Shown here piece by piece: positions 23,632-36,207 of a DNA stretch of 64,000 bases. The DNA comes from Athripsodes cinereus (Eukaryota > Arthropoda > Insecta > Trichoptera > Leptoceridae), in NCBI GenBank assembly GCA_947579605.1, contig OX388321.1:18653614-18717613 (forward strand), read 5' to 3'. Numbering within the stretch: position 1 is the first letter of the stretch; every line of letters starts with the position of its first letter. Made by a program: the position numbers and the translations under genes. Below the pieces are notes generated by a model that was not told the DNA's origin, did no database searches, and saw only the letters and a list, made by a program, of their open reading frames with translations.

Positions 23632-24760
23632 GGATTCAGTTGAATATCTAAATAGTACATACATTGTACTGTGTCGTTACTAGAGGGTTATTCCCGGGAA
23701 TTCCCGGGAAATACCTTTAATTTTTATTTCCCGTTACCCGGGAAAAAAGCCAAACATTTCCCGGGAAAAAAACACAAATTATTAGTCATGCAGATTGCCA
23801 TACCGATACCGAAATCTTTGTTTAGTTAACTGTAGAATCGTAATTTTTCCGTAACGTGTCGTAATAAAAATACAATTTCATAATCAACAATATTATAACA
23901 CACTTATCAAATCAGCATTCATCACTTTATAAATCAAAAGGATTAGAATAAAACAAAAAATAAAAAAACATTTATTTTACGTAAAAAAATCATAAAATGC
24001 TGACATGTGTTTCTTTTGGCCTGATGTTACAGTTACTCAATTTGATATTCAGACACATAGGTATACAAGTTTAAAAGGAATCCATAATTTTACCAATTTG
24101 CATTTTTTTTATTTCTATGGTATGATTTTAATTCTTTATTAATGTAAAAATAATATGAGAAGAAAAAAAATGTTTTCTATGAAACAGTCGAAATACTTAT
24201 AATGTAAACAAATAAACGTAGGTACAAATACCACCACAATTTTATATTCGGACACTAGAGATAAACTTTATTTTTATGGCTTTTTTGGAGAAATTGGTCA
24301 CACGTGCTGAGGAAGTATCATATCAATAAACTCTTTAATTGCAAAAACAACTTTTATTTAACTTTTCCGTAAAGCTTTTACAACTCTTGAATTTAATATT
24401 TTTTTTAATTTCCCGGGAATCCCGGGAAATTCATTTTTAAATTTCCCGTTTTCCGGGAACTAAAATAATCCGGGAAAAATTACCCTCTAGTCGTTACTAT
24501 TTTCTTGTTAATATGATGGTTGGGCAAAGCTTCATCTGCCTTACCAAAACCATCATATTAACAAGAAAATAGTAACGACACAGTGCAATATACGCAATAA
24601 TAATAATAAAGACAATTTATATTTGGCACCGTTTAATGATCCGTGACCATCTCAAGGGCGCCATGACTTTTCTTGAAAAGCAGTGTTTTCAGCTTACTCC
24701 TGAACGTTGCAGTGGGCTGGTTCTTTCTTAAACGTACTATTTAGATACTCAACTGAATCC
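23632..24760. repeat. Fold-back (long inverted repeat) element interrupted by a hAT MITE
   Basis: The outer ends are inverted copies: ggattcagttga...ctaaatagtac (23632-23658) and gtactatttag...caactgaatcc (ending 24760), 26 of 27 bases matching. Inner arms, gtgtcgttactattttcttg and its complement, pair around 24500-24585. The left arm is split by the hAT MITE at 23681-24489. The right arm also contains, on the minus strand, a LINE-tail-like peptide TFRSKLKTLLFKK (about 24665-24710). Confidence 0.8.
23673..24497. mobile_element. hAT MITE rich in CCCGGGAA words
   Basis: An 809-bp element (23681-24489) has termini TAGAGGGTTATTCCCGGG and, on the other strand, TAGAGGGTAATTTTTCCCGG. It is flanked by a perfect 8-bp duplication, gtcgttac, at 23673-23680 and 24490-24497. 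Both ends carry repeated cccgggaa motifs. There is no transposase ORF. Confidence 0.92.
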
Positions 24761-26652
24761 AATCTTGTGATTTAGAAATTATATATTTATATTTAGTTAC
24801 ATTATTTTGTTGTAGGTATGCAATTTATAAACAAGGCATTTTATTATTATTTAGATGTCGTCTTGATGATTTTGAAATACATATTTACAGACAAACACAT
24901 AGCGATATCTTTTAACTAAAATGAAGAGTTCATAGTTCAAACTGTAAATTATTTACTTCATCCATGCCTCTAGGCTGTATTATCAAGTTTTGGTGAAATA
25001 GCTTCACGCTTTCACAAAATTTGTCATTAATTTGTTGTTATTGTGCACGGTGTTGACTAGGTACACTCATGGGGTATAAATTTATATTAAAACAAAGTAA
25101 TAAGTACATGTTAATGAGATATATATACAAACATGCATATCGATGAATGGGTGGGTTAATTGATAAGCACACATATCGACAATAATTATTGCCTCCACTT
25201 TGAGGTCTTCGCTCTGTGACAAATTGTTATTATCAGTGTGAAATGTATTGGTGGATAAAAGTGTTATGGTTTGATTGAACCGTGTATAGGTATATATTAT
25301 ACAGCAGCAAATATATATTTAATGTAACTTGTTGGTTTGTGCCATATCACCGTAATGTTATTATTAATAATTTTTGTTATCGGTTTAAGTGTTATTTTAT
25401 CATTTCTACAACACGCTGGGTAGATATTTTGGTTTATCTTGAAGCTGCTACTATGAAAATTATTAGTTCCTTGTTAAAATTTACTTTTTATACGGAAAAA
25501 AATTTGCCGAAACGCGATGTGTATTTGATGCTGAAAGTCTTATATTGGGTGAACCCGTGTACTATATACAGTACAGCACAACAAAGTTGGATTATCTATC
25601 TTTTGTATTTGATATAAAATAATATGTCTCACGGAAGCGCGTGATATAATAAAGCAGATGTAATAGGTAATGTGTGATACTATAGAGTTTTTGCGATATG
25701 TAACCAAGATAGCCATCAATCACTTTCCCTGTTTTGAGGTGTAGGTACTGTACAATATAATATGCGGAATAATATACTAGGTATACAATATGTATGTATT
25801 TACCAGTTTTGCCCACAACCGCCATCCCCTCCTCTCTTCTTTATCCCGGGATTCTCACTTGGTGGGAGTGACTATTATCATAAGGTAATTATGTTACGTC
25901 ACCTTCCTCTTTCAATAGTATGTCTTCTGAGTATTATTTTTCCATGAATTCAAAATATCTATAAAATTATGTGATTATATGAATGATACAGTGCAATAGA
26001 TTATTCCTACAATCACTATTGAATTTTGTAGTTGGAATCAGGGACCAATATAGGTATATTTATAATTTTCGTTTTTTTTTACTTTACGTACCTACAGTAG
26101 TCTTGAAAAGGACTTAACTTGTTCTTGAGAAAGACCGTTGACTTCTGCCCGATATTTCGTGTTGGGGCGTTGAGGGCCGGTGGAAGTCTTCGGAGTGCAG
26201 TTGGTGGCCAAGTAACATTTGTTAATAATAATTATATTGTCTTACGTGTGTGTAATCATTCAGATTTGGTTCGGAGTTGCATTGGGATTAATTTGTAAAA
26301 ACTCTTCCTAGTTTATTGCGTTTTTCGTAACCTTGAAGTTATTAAATCGAATAGTTGCTGTAACAATATTGTATAGTATTCAACTGGTATGTAGTAGGTA
26401 CCTACCTATATATGTACATATATCTGTAAACAAACCGGTTAGATGCGATTACATTTTATTGTAATGATGTCAGCTAACACCTAGTATTTATAATGATTAT
26501 TATGTATAGATACCTATAACATTATGTCCTTACAAACCGCATAGAGGCTGATGTTGCTTCTGATTTCGTATTGTCTGATCAAATATTTATAGAAATAGTA
26601 GAGAAGAGTTAGAATTTTACTCATTATTTAACTGGATTCTGGCGCAGATGTC
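24761..26652. other. Intron stretch, nothing recognised
   Basis: AT-rich. The 111-codon open frame at 25282-25617 has composition expected of chance (Y, I, F, L rich) and no motif. Confidence 0.4.
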
Positions 26653-26806
26653 AAAACCAATCAGACATCTCTTAAAAAGTTATCTCTTAAGCCAGCCTAG
26701 AGCCAATTCGTAAACGTTGGGACGCTTTCCTCACTTCTTCCGATTAGATTTTGCACAGTGTTACATGGTGAACGTGGTTCTCCAGTCGAGATATCGGATT
26801 GGTTTC
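26653..26806. mobile_element. MITE relic with CCAATC-type inverted ends
   Basis: The left end aaaaccaatcagacatctc and the right end gagatatcggattggttt form imperfect inverted repeats. The interior (agccagcctagagccaattc, then gtaaacgttggga) recurs with changes at 30540-30660, marking a dispersed family. No clear target duplication was found. Confidence 0.5.
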
Positions 26807-27864
26807 GTAAATATATTTTTATCCAGTGCTTTATGTGCCGTGACCAAAGCAGGATGTTATTTATATATTATGTTTTTTGCTTCCATTTCCACTTCTTTGG
26901 GACGAGAACTACATCTCAATACGTATCGAACATCCGTAAAATCTGTTTTAACATCTCAATTACCAAGTAAAAAATGTTTTGGTGTCCTTTTGTGTATCAT
27001 CTGAATAATCAATACTGAAAACTAAAGTTTTATTTTATTTACTAATTATTTTAATGTGTATATTTTCATAAGAGTATATTATCTTATTGGGTGTAGGTAC
27101 CTCCATTATTTTTATAACAGATCCTAGATAAAACGAATAGGTTAAAGGTGGTTCAAACCCACAAGCATTTGAACATAACGTATGCATAATAATCAAAAGT
27201 GTCTTATGCAATTATACATCGAAATGGAACGCAACACCATCTCTTTAGTCTATTGCTATTCTATGTTGTATCAGTTATTGTTTTCAAGGAACGGACGCAA
27301 TTCATGAAAAATGTTCATGTAGATAAGTATTTATATGAAATGAAACCATTTTCCCAGACAGTAAGTAGGTATCTACTCGTATAATTCTGATAAAGTGAAA
27401 TACATTTATGTATACATTGCTTTCTCGTTACGTCCGCTTGAAAAGCAAACTTCAAATGAATCCATCAATTGATGGAAATAAAATAATTATCAGAAATTTA
27501 GTTAATTTCGTCAATTTGTGACTGTGCATCTCGCATGTATCTAAGTAGATAATAATTAATTAATAGTCTGAATTTATATCATGTAATTATTCAAAATCGT
27601 TTATGAAACTCAAGTTTACGCTAATAATATAATATAATTACAGGTAGTTAGATATTTATGGAATAATAATAATAATAATATTGGTAGGTACTTGTGGCAG
27701 CTGTTGGTGTTGGTGTATCTCATTTTCACCGTGTTTACTATTGCTGAGAGTTTGCTCCGTGATTGATTAGTTTTATAATGTTTGTACATACATAATTACA
27801 TCGTTATACTTCATTCAATGCTCTCTACTACAGAATTGGTGTTACATCGCTTCACTTTTGATGA
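26807..27864. other. Intron stretch, nothing recognised
   Basis: AT-rich, with an (aat)n run near 27665. No gene is supported. Confidence 0.4.
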
Positions 27865-28190
27865 ATCTATTTTTTTATTTATTGTACAATAAACCTCAAA
27901 ACAGCAATCTGGATTGCTGGCATCAGAGGTAAAAACCATTTACAGACATCAAGCAAACAAAACAAAATATAGACATAGTTAAGTAATACATTTGACATTT
28001 AAAAATAAATAATATATACACATATATATGAATATAAGCATGTACATAACACAACACTATAAATCACTTCAAACTTTCTGGACACTAACACCATTTTCTT
28101 TCACTAGCTTACTAATTTTGTTTTTAAAAGTTTTTACATTGCTACATTCTTTTACATAAAGGTTTTAGTATCGTCATATAATTTTAATGA
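27865..28190 (-). pseudogene. LINE 3' end remnant with 3' UTR
   Basis: The minus strand gives a decayed tail peptide, including ECSNVKTFKNKISKLVKENG, followed by a stop. A 3' UTR then ends in gaggtttattgtacaataaa and an A-rich run. The pattern FKNK-x-x-K-L is common at the ends of jockey-like LINEs. In-frame stops show it is dead. Confidence 0.55.
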
Positions 28191-30530
28191 GCCTGGTTTG
28201 TGGTCTGAAACCTATTTGAAATGCACACTTTATTCAAGTTTTGTATTAGGATTACCGATATTAATTTATTTGTAGTTTATCTTTAGATTCGGACTAGGTG
28301 GGATAGATGATGAAACAAGGGTAGTAAAATAATTCTCAAGTAGCCCAGCTCTATAATTTATTGTTATTCTAGATGTCGGCTTGTTGGCGAAATACGATCG
28401 AATGAGAGGGCGTGTAGTAGTGCGGCGTCTCGGGGAGAGGCATGTTCCGGTGACGTCATAACCCATCCCGATACTTTTAGAAAGAAAATCGCGACGAGGA
28501 TTTGATAAAAACCGGAACACGTGAGCGGAGCCTATGGCTATGTTTTATTTTAAATATTTCCTTCCACGAGAGAATATGAGACAGGTATTTTGTATGTGAT
28601 TTGTACGTGAATTTTTCAGTAAATTATGGCGTATTTATACTAATCGCATTTTTATTGAAAATCCTATATTATGGTATATTTATACGATAGGTAAATTATA
28701 ATTTTACGCAACTCGGCGTTGGCAAGAGTAGAATTAATTTATTCACAATATTGAAATGTGACGGCAGTTTAAACTGCTTTTATATAAATGTCGTGTTATA
28801 TGTTTTTATCTCTGGTGGAATATTCCACTAAAATAAACTTATACGAGACTTTCAAAGTATGTACGTACATAGTTACTAATATTAGGCAAGTTCGTTATAG
28901 ACCTCCTTTGACTTTCTCGTCTTTTGTCGGATTAACATATTATTTACATCATGTAGATTATTATTTCCGACTGTTTTTTTACGAATGTTAGCGAAATATA
29001 ATTTTAGTTTCACAACACAACCAGTCATTGTCACATTGACTGGGAAATAAACATTTCTCAATGATTGAGTTGATTCTATAAAACGTTTAACTTTCATCAA
29101 GTACCTACCTGTATATAGATACCGAAACATAATTCCACTATAGGTATAGTCATTTGCATTAGATATCTACTGTATCTAATTAACTCGACTTCGATACTAT
29201 TTAGTCTTTACCTGAATGTTTAACAATTATTATTTTAATGAACTCAAACATATGTATGTAGGTGCTCAAAATTTATATCTACAGTCGGGCCAGTATACCA
29301 GTGCACCTCAGGTATGATGGTCTCTTTTATTCATAGGCAGGTATCAGCAACCCAAGGCATTGTTATAGAATATTTTATTTTCTATATTATTATCTAATCC
29401 TTGTACCTGTATACCTACATACGTACTGCCCGCCTTACGGTGTACATAGACCTAGGACCACACACCCTTTTCGCTTGTTGTTTCTGTCACATTAATATAA
29501 GAGTTCCTGTTTGGATATTTTGAGTCAAAATAATAATATAAAAGTTCTCAAGTATGCGTACAGTAGGTAAGTTAAAAAGGATATCAAATAATTGAAGTAG
29601 GCGGTTACATAAAAAGAATAGTTATAATAGGTAGCTACATTATAACACTCTATAACTCTAGGATAATTAAAAAAAAACAATAGGGATTTACTGAATGAAT
29701 CTCAATACAAAACTGCAGATAATGCATTTTATGATTTATGACTAATTTTTGTCAGGAAATTAACGTATCAGAAATCATCCCATATATAATTTAGTTTTAA
29801 ACGAGCATTCGGGATCGCAACATCTAACAGTGAAAATTTATTTTAGTGTCAGTTCATAAATTATATAAATATGCCTACTAAACGTCAAGTGTTGACTCCC
29901 CTGTGTCGCGAATTTGTGATACGTCTTCGCGATTATTTTACAAAGGAAATTTTCTATTTCAAAGTGGAAAAAATTAACTGATTGACAATTTCTGATAAAT
30001 GTATCGTTGTAGGTGAGACGTAAGGAAGTTGAGTAAACGTGTAGCGGGGGTTCAGGTGCACTCATATATTGGCCCCACTGTAATTTGAATATATCAAGTC
30101 ATATTAAGTAAGTTTTATGTAGATGTTCATTATCCACAGAACTTCATTTACGTTGCATCTGTTTCTTGATTACACACGTTTGGTAATCATTGAATTTGTA
30201 TATTGTAAAATTATCCTTTACCGATACAGGTCATTTTGTTTTTCTGTGATGACTTATCAAGGTTTTTATATGCACGGGTATATTTTTTATTTTGCACAAA
30301 ATACATACAATTAAAAAACAAAATATACAGAATAGTAATAAATGATATTGTCCAATGGACGAGTATATCATAAGAGCACACTATCTTCCTACAAACCCTT
30401 CAAATAAAATAACAAAATTAGTGGGAATATAATCAAAATATATTTTAGATAGATTCATATGTATATGTGAATCTTATATCGTGATAATGAGAATGGCGAA
30501 ATTGGTGGACGTCGTCCACGGACACCGAGA
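28191..30530. other. Intron stretch with one GC-richer patch
   Basis: About 28370-28520 is GC-richer (cggcgtctcggggagaggc, then gacgtcataacccatcccg) and carries an 84-codon minus-strand frame without a recognisable domain. The rest is AT-rich. I cannot assign a function. Confidence 0.35.
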
Positions 30531-30660
30531 GTGATCACTAAAGCCAGCTAGAGTCAAATCGTAAGCGTTGGGATGTCGTACGGATGATTGTATTTTGCAC
30601 AATGTCACATTGTGTAAAGATGCTTCTCCAATCGAGATGTCTGATTGTCATTTTGTCATG
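30531..30660. mobile_element. Second copy of the CCAATC-type MITE relic
   Basis: agccagctagagtcaaatcg then taagcgttggga and ttctccaatcgagatgtctg match the element at 26653-26806 in the same order. The left end is diverged or missing. Confidence 0.5.
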
Positions 30661-30790
30661 TAGGTATATGTACATATTAAAATTATTATCAGGTAGGTGT
30701 ACTAAATTGTCTTGTGTTTAGAAATGTACGTGCAATTAACTCTTTAACTTTTCATTTGCGATGAATACATAATTCTCCTGGATTCATTTA

Positions 30791-30934
30791 TGAATAAAAC
30801 TATCTTCTTCTTCTTCCTCGTGTGATTGATCATCGATCTGTTGTTTCGGAAGTGATTCCCTCTTGTGACCCTGAGGACCAGCTATCTTTCCATCTTTTTG
30901 GTGGTCTTCCTCGTGAACGTGAATAAAACTATCT
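30791..30934 (-). mobile_element. Short LINE 3' stub with 15-bp target duplication
   Basis: A 114-bp insert (30806-30919) is flanked by a perfect repeat, tgaataaaactatct, at 30791-30805 and 30920-30934. The minus strand encodes RGRPPKRWKDSW near the insert's start, a LINE C-terminal motif, and ends in a (gaa)n tail next to the left duplication, as expected for target-primed insertion. Confidence 0.85.
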
Positions 30935-33784
30935 CACTTAGGTATATAAATAAAATAACTGTTTATAATGTGAATATGTCCCTATAATGGGGATGTTATT
31001 CCAACAGGATTATAGCTGTCGACTAATTACATTTTTATTATGTGAAAGCGTTCATTCAGTAAACAAAATTTCTACTCCGGTCACATTTGTATGTAAATCA
31101 CACGATTGGGTTCGAGTAGATCCAGTAAAGATGCCGCAAAACATTGCCTACGTTGTGCTCTATCAGCATTCTTCTATTCAATTTCAAGCCTCCCGAGGTT
31201 TGTGTTAATTTGGTTGTATGCTTATCTCATATATTTCTTTAAGTCGGAACCTGATCTGCCTACAATCTCCGGGAATATTACACATAACTATTTTGTACTT
31301 CTCTTTGTGTCTATATGTGTAGGGACCAACATATATGTGCTAAATTTTGTTGGCATTGATTTTGAGTGGCTCAAACGACTTACTTCTTATAAACGCAGTC
31401 CATGATGCAATAGGTACTCAGTTTACCCTTTTTTAATATTACATAAATACTTTTTAGTTAGGTAGTCGGTTATATTTATTGTGTGAATATTAATTAACAT
31501 TCTGCGTTTCGTTAAATTATTTAGAAAAATTAATAAAAATATCTAGCGGCCTATTTTTTATATTTTCAACTATTAAAACTTGTTCAAACCCGCCACTGTC
31601 TTTTCAATTTTTCATAGATGACAATATTAATAACAATGAAAGTTACCTATTTCTAAGACTGAGGGTGATACCTGTGTGTGTACGTAGACACACAGGTATA
31701 TACATGTATACTGATTTGCGAGGGTGTACATAAAATATTTAAGAGGTGTCACGTCATGTAAGTTGTTATAATATATTCAACGTCTCTCCGTAGAAAATGC
31801 TCGATATTACTGAGAAAGCAAGCAGGCAGTATCTACCATCTTCATGTGTAAAAAAGACTGAAGCAAGATTGAAATTATGTGACATCAAACGGTCTGGGTG
31901 TATCTTTTGTTCGCAGTCACGATCTCTGGTAAACTCTCTCGCTACCATTTAGCACGTATTACGTCGTCAGCTATATAAGTACCTACGTAATATTATGTTA
32001 TATCAAAAGCTTGTACATTAGCTTAATATAAATGTAATAGGTATTATGTTACCTACTAATACAATATACTTAGCGCATGCTGAATGTGTCAATTCAAACA
32101 TCCCCGCATCCTCGGTAGTTAGCATAAAGTACAATTCATGCAAGGCATGACAGTAAGTTTTATGCTTTCAGTAAGGGTGTCTGCTCTTTGATAAAAAAAA
32201 TGTCCATGTCCTTATTTTATAATAATATTTATATAAGTTTAAAATGCGTAATAGTGCGATATGTTTATTGTCACAGGATATTTTTTTATTACTGCACTGT
32301 TACACGCAGGTGTTTGGATAATACTCCCCTGAATAAATTAGATATAAATAATATGTTATGTAACCGTTTATACGTTGTTGGATGATATGTAGCAATAATA
32401 TGTGATGAACCTAATTTGTATAATATGTAAACTTATAATATTTTCTCGTATACCCACCGAACCTTCAAGTCAAGTGGTGTGGTGTACCTACTGTATAAGT
32501 AATTTCTATATATGCATACCTATATACATATTATTATGTTACGTAGTGTCTATTGACCCAGATCCACCTTCCCATTAGACATGAAATAGGCCACGAATAT
32601 GCTAGAATGCGGGTTTAAAAAGATAGTTACGCTGAAGTGGATAGGCTTGCTTCAACTCATAATGCCTTTGCATCGTTTTTATTTTTTATAGTTAAATTAA
32701 AAATACGATAGGAACTTATTTTAAGAGTAGGGGCATATATTATGAAAATCTTTAATACTATAGAATTTGTAATTAGTTACGTGTCAGCAAGATAACATTC
32801 ATTTAAAATATTTATCTATAAGTGTGTAGAAGTATGAAATGCTTCTTAAAATTAATAAAATAAATCTAATGGTTGTGTGCCTAATTCGGATATTTCTACC
32901 AAAAGGAAATTATGCGATGAGTATGAATGTGAGTATGGAGGTATGTACAGATGTGTCAAATGAAATCGTGTGTCTATATTTTGTTTTCCTGTTAGTAATT
33001 TGCGTTCTTGATTCAAAATTTAAATCTTCCTTGAAAAATGTTAGTAGGTAGGCGTACACTACAGTATATCTAACATACAGTTTTATGCCGAAGAATTTGT
33101 TCAGTTCTGAACTGAAGAAGTAATACATGTTTTTATAATTACACATATTCAACTCCATTAGAACACATTCTCACAAAACAACTTTCTGCAACTTGTTTCT
33201 TCCACCAACCAGCGTAGGAGTTGACCAGAAATATGTTGATTCTTAGTAAATAGAATGAGTTTATAATATGTTGTTTAGTTTAAAAATATTATATTTAGAT
33301 CCATAAAATGAATATTTGTGGATTAATGGTATAATTTCTGATTCAGTATTAATAACATGAACAAAGGAGGGATAAGCTGAGTAAAATATCCCCCAAATAT
33401 AATTCGAATGCCAAACTTAACTGCTATTTACATCAAGAACATCAATTCAATCTTTCAAGTTTACCTAGTATTTAAATGCTGTATAATATCTCTTGTAGAA
33501 AGTAAAACAAGTATAAGCTTGGAAAAGAAGGATTAAGTGATTTGAAATAATAAATTATTTATTTCATTTTCTTCGATGTGTAAAAATATGGTATACAACT
33601 ACATATATACATGTATTACTGAATTTATCCAGCTGTGGTCTCTTTGGAGGTACATACTTAGAATATTGCCAGATACATAAAACACGTCCAAAATTAATTT
33701 TTCTCTAGTATATAGGTAAATTTTTGGCATACGATAACGTTAGCGTCGTACTATGACGTTACTCTTCATCCCCTTTACTACTAT
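30935..33784. other. Intron stretch, mostly featureless
   Basis: AT-rich. Around 31310-31380, ccaacatatatgtgctaaat and gagtggctcaaacgac resemble phrases common in insect transposon 3' regions, but boundaries are not visible. Open frames of 60-99 codons look like chance. Confidence 0.35.
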
Positions 33785-33892
33785 GGGTTAGTTGGAAGAT
33801 ATCGCGGTGATAAACTTGCACATTGCACAGATTTATTTGTTCCATGATGATGTTGTCATGTTTTTTTTATTGTGCAATAAAGATTTTTATTA
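33785..33892 (+). mobile_element. LINE 3' UTR fragment ending in a GTGCAATAAAG tail
   Basis: gggttagttggaagatatcg and cggtgataaacttgc, then a T-rich run and attgtgcaataaag. This order is the usual 3' UTR of jockey/R1-like insect LINEs, in which a short conserved stem region precedes a T-rich stretch and the poly(A) signal. No coding part remains. Confidence 0.6.
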
Positions 33893-34234
33893 TAATCACT
33901 CCCTTTCTCGTACCAATGACCCAGTGTTGCACCAATGAAATAAACTCTTAATAAAAGAAAAATCTTATTTGTATCATAGGTATGTACTACTCACTCGAAT
34001 CTCTACGGTTAGTACGATCATTAAGTACCTAGTATAGGTATACAGAAGTATTTATTTATGTATCATCGCACTTCGCTATTCGAGTGGTATAATCACCGCT
34101 ATTTACATACATATTGTTTCCTAGTGTGAGGAATACCTACAATAGTATATACTTTTCTCTTTTCTACACGTAGGTATATCCAATACTGTCATCCAATGAA
34201 ACATACCTGCCTTACTTAGTGACCCGCTGCGCTG

Positions 34235-34775
34235 TTATGGGGTGTTCACATTTGGCGAATATCGCCAGGCGAATTTCAAAATATATCGCCAGGCGAAAAA
34301 ACAAAATTCGCCGGACATCCATTGATCGTCACACCTGTTCACACAGTCCACCGATATAGAAACGATCTGTCAGATGCGCTTTGATTTTAACACTGTTTTC
34401 AAAATGACGGAAGTCGAGATGGAGATCGTGAAGTGTTTATTTTTAGTCGAAAATGTTATAGTAGAGGTTATAAGGCACCTTTTAATTAAGGAAACAAACG
34501 CCACAAACCAACAACAAAGATAACAGCTGTCACGAAGCGGGAAACATTATAAAATTTATACTAAGTTTTTACCATAGATACGAGCGCCGCGCACATCTGC
34601 GCATGCGCAAATCGTTCAATCGGCCGAAAAAGTTGGAAGGTGGTCAACTCGAGACGATATCGTTTCTACTGGTTTTTATCGTTTCAGAATAGCTGTCATT
34701 TTGTTCACACGGTTCAAATGGCTGGCGATATTTTGGTGCCCTGGCGATATTCGCCAAAGTGAGAACACCACATTA
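34235..34775. mobile_element. PIF/Harbinger-type MITE with a short internal ORF
   Basis: A 535-bp element (34238-34772) has ends TGGGGTGTTCACATTTGGCG and, on the opposite strand, TGTGGTGTTCTCACTTTGGC. It is flanked by TTA at 34235-34237 and 34773-34775. The 3-bp T-W-A duplication and G-rich termini fit Harbinger. Subterminal words of the type tcgccaggcgaa repeat at both ends. A related 3' half lies at 39936-40105. Confidence 0.8.
34404..34523 (+). CDS. 39-codon ORF inside the Harbinger MITE
   Basis: The frame runs from ATG 34404 to TAA 34521-34523. It is acidic at the start (MTEVEMEIV), then hydrophobic and charged, ending NATNQQQR. It may be the first exon of the lost parental gene retained in a deletion derivative, or chance. 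No domain is recognisable. Confidence 0.3.
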   Translation: MTEVEMEIVKCLFLVENVIVEVIRHLLIKETNATNQQQR

Positions 34776-36172
34776 TCGCTTAAATCACATTGATAAAACA
34801 TTGTTAACATTATTTAAACTAATTTAGCAATGTGTTAGCTAACTCTTAGTAATGACAGCGCAATAAATAATTGATGTAGAAAATTACCAAACGGAGTCTC
34901 TTAGACATGAAAATATCAATAATAATTCTCCGTGAGTTGACAATTGTTTGGTTAGTTCAATAGAATTTTTGATGATTTTCAGCAAAGCGTTCAGCTTTTA
35001 ATATTATTTCATAGTTAGTATGAACTTAATATTACCATCATTCCTAAGTGAAGAGTAGATTCCTTTAGGGCAGCCATACTCAACTTGCGGCCCGCCAAGG
35101 TATGACTGCTTTAGAATAAGTTACTACACCATCACTGCATATCTGATAAAGTATAGTATATAACTACATAGTACATATATTAATTTTATGATGTGTTGTG
35201 TACTAGGTATATTAAAAACAGATTGTTGCAAAGTAGTGAGGTTCTCCATATCCTGTTTGATTATGCAAATCACTAACTATACCCCGTTGGGCAGGTTTCA
35301 AGACTATCTATAAGATACGTTACGCAATACTCCCAGCGATTTGTTTGTTTCGTTAGTTATTTTTAGCCATAATTTTGTCCGTAATGCGGATACCAAACTC
35401 ACATTTTTATTAACCTCGATATTTCTTCGTGTTAACTAATTCCGTGATATCGCACAAGGAGGGCTATAGAAATTTATTAACTTCCTTTATTATTTTTCTT
35501 TCCACATTTTATGTGTCGACATAAGTACCTACGTACATATGTAGGTATCTACCTAATGCGTATTCACATAGAAGTCACTTATGTAGGTAAGTATTATAGA
35601 TTTGGGTATTGGCGAAAGTAATTGCAGTAATTATTTTAACTTCATAATGTGGGGAATATGGCTGCTACAAATTTACCATGGATAAGTCATTTCTCATCTT
35701 GTGGTACGATTTTCCTTCTAATATGTAGGCTTAATCTATAATTACAAATAAACTGCCGTCCAAAAATATTTTTAATACATACTTAGAAAAGACATAAATG
35801 TTAAAGTAAGACTTTCAAAGGTTCTGGTAACATGTAAGTAAGATTAAGTGTTAGGTAGGTGTATTTAATTACCTACTATAATATAATAATGTCAATGATA
35901 TTTTACATTAATTCTAGTCACGTCTTTGATCTTCTATGAGAAAATAATGACCGATACAATTCTATATCAGAATTCAGAAAAAATCCTTGGGTCCAATACG
36001 AGATGCATACAACTTGTATCAAGTAATAACTGAAGTCCAGTAACCACTGAATGTGTAATGTTTGCTGCATATACCTACATTAGATCGATCTCAATATATT
36101 TTAAAACTTTTAAGACATTATTATATAACTTTATTACTTTTTATAATTCATGATTCCATGTTTTTGATTTTT

Positions 36173-36174
<2 letters not shown>
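34776..36174. other. Intron stretch, nothing firm
   Basis: One hAT-like single terminus (gcagccatactcaacttgcg then gcccgcc, near 35071) lacks a visible partner end. Otherwise AT-rich and gene-free. Confidence 0.35.

Positions 36175-36204
<30 letters not shown>
36175..36204. repeat. (CT)n microsatellite
   Basis: An uninterrupted run of about 14 CT units. Confidence 0.95.

Positions 36205-36207
<3 letters not shown>

Noticed and set aside
25282..25617. 111-codon plus-strand ORF
   Set aside because: It is made of Y, I, F, L and N as expected for AT-rich chance translation, with no domain.
27140..27170. B-box-like word ggttcaaaccc suggesting another SINE
   Set aside because: There is no A box or tRNA-like folding around it. 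A single short match is not enough.
35071..35100. hAT-like terminus gcagccatactcaacttgcg
   Set aside because: Only one end is visible and no partner or duplication is seen, so boundaries cannot be set.
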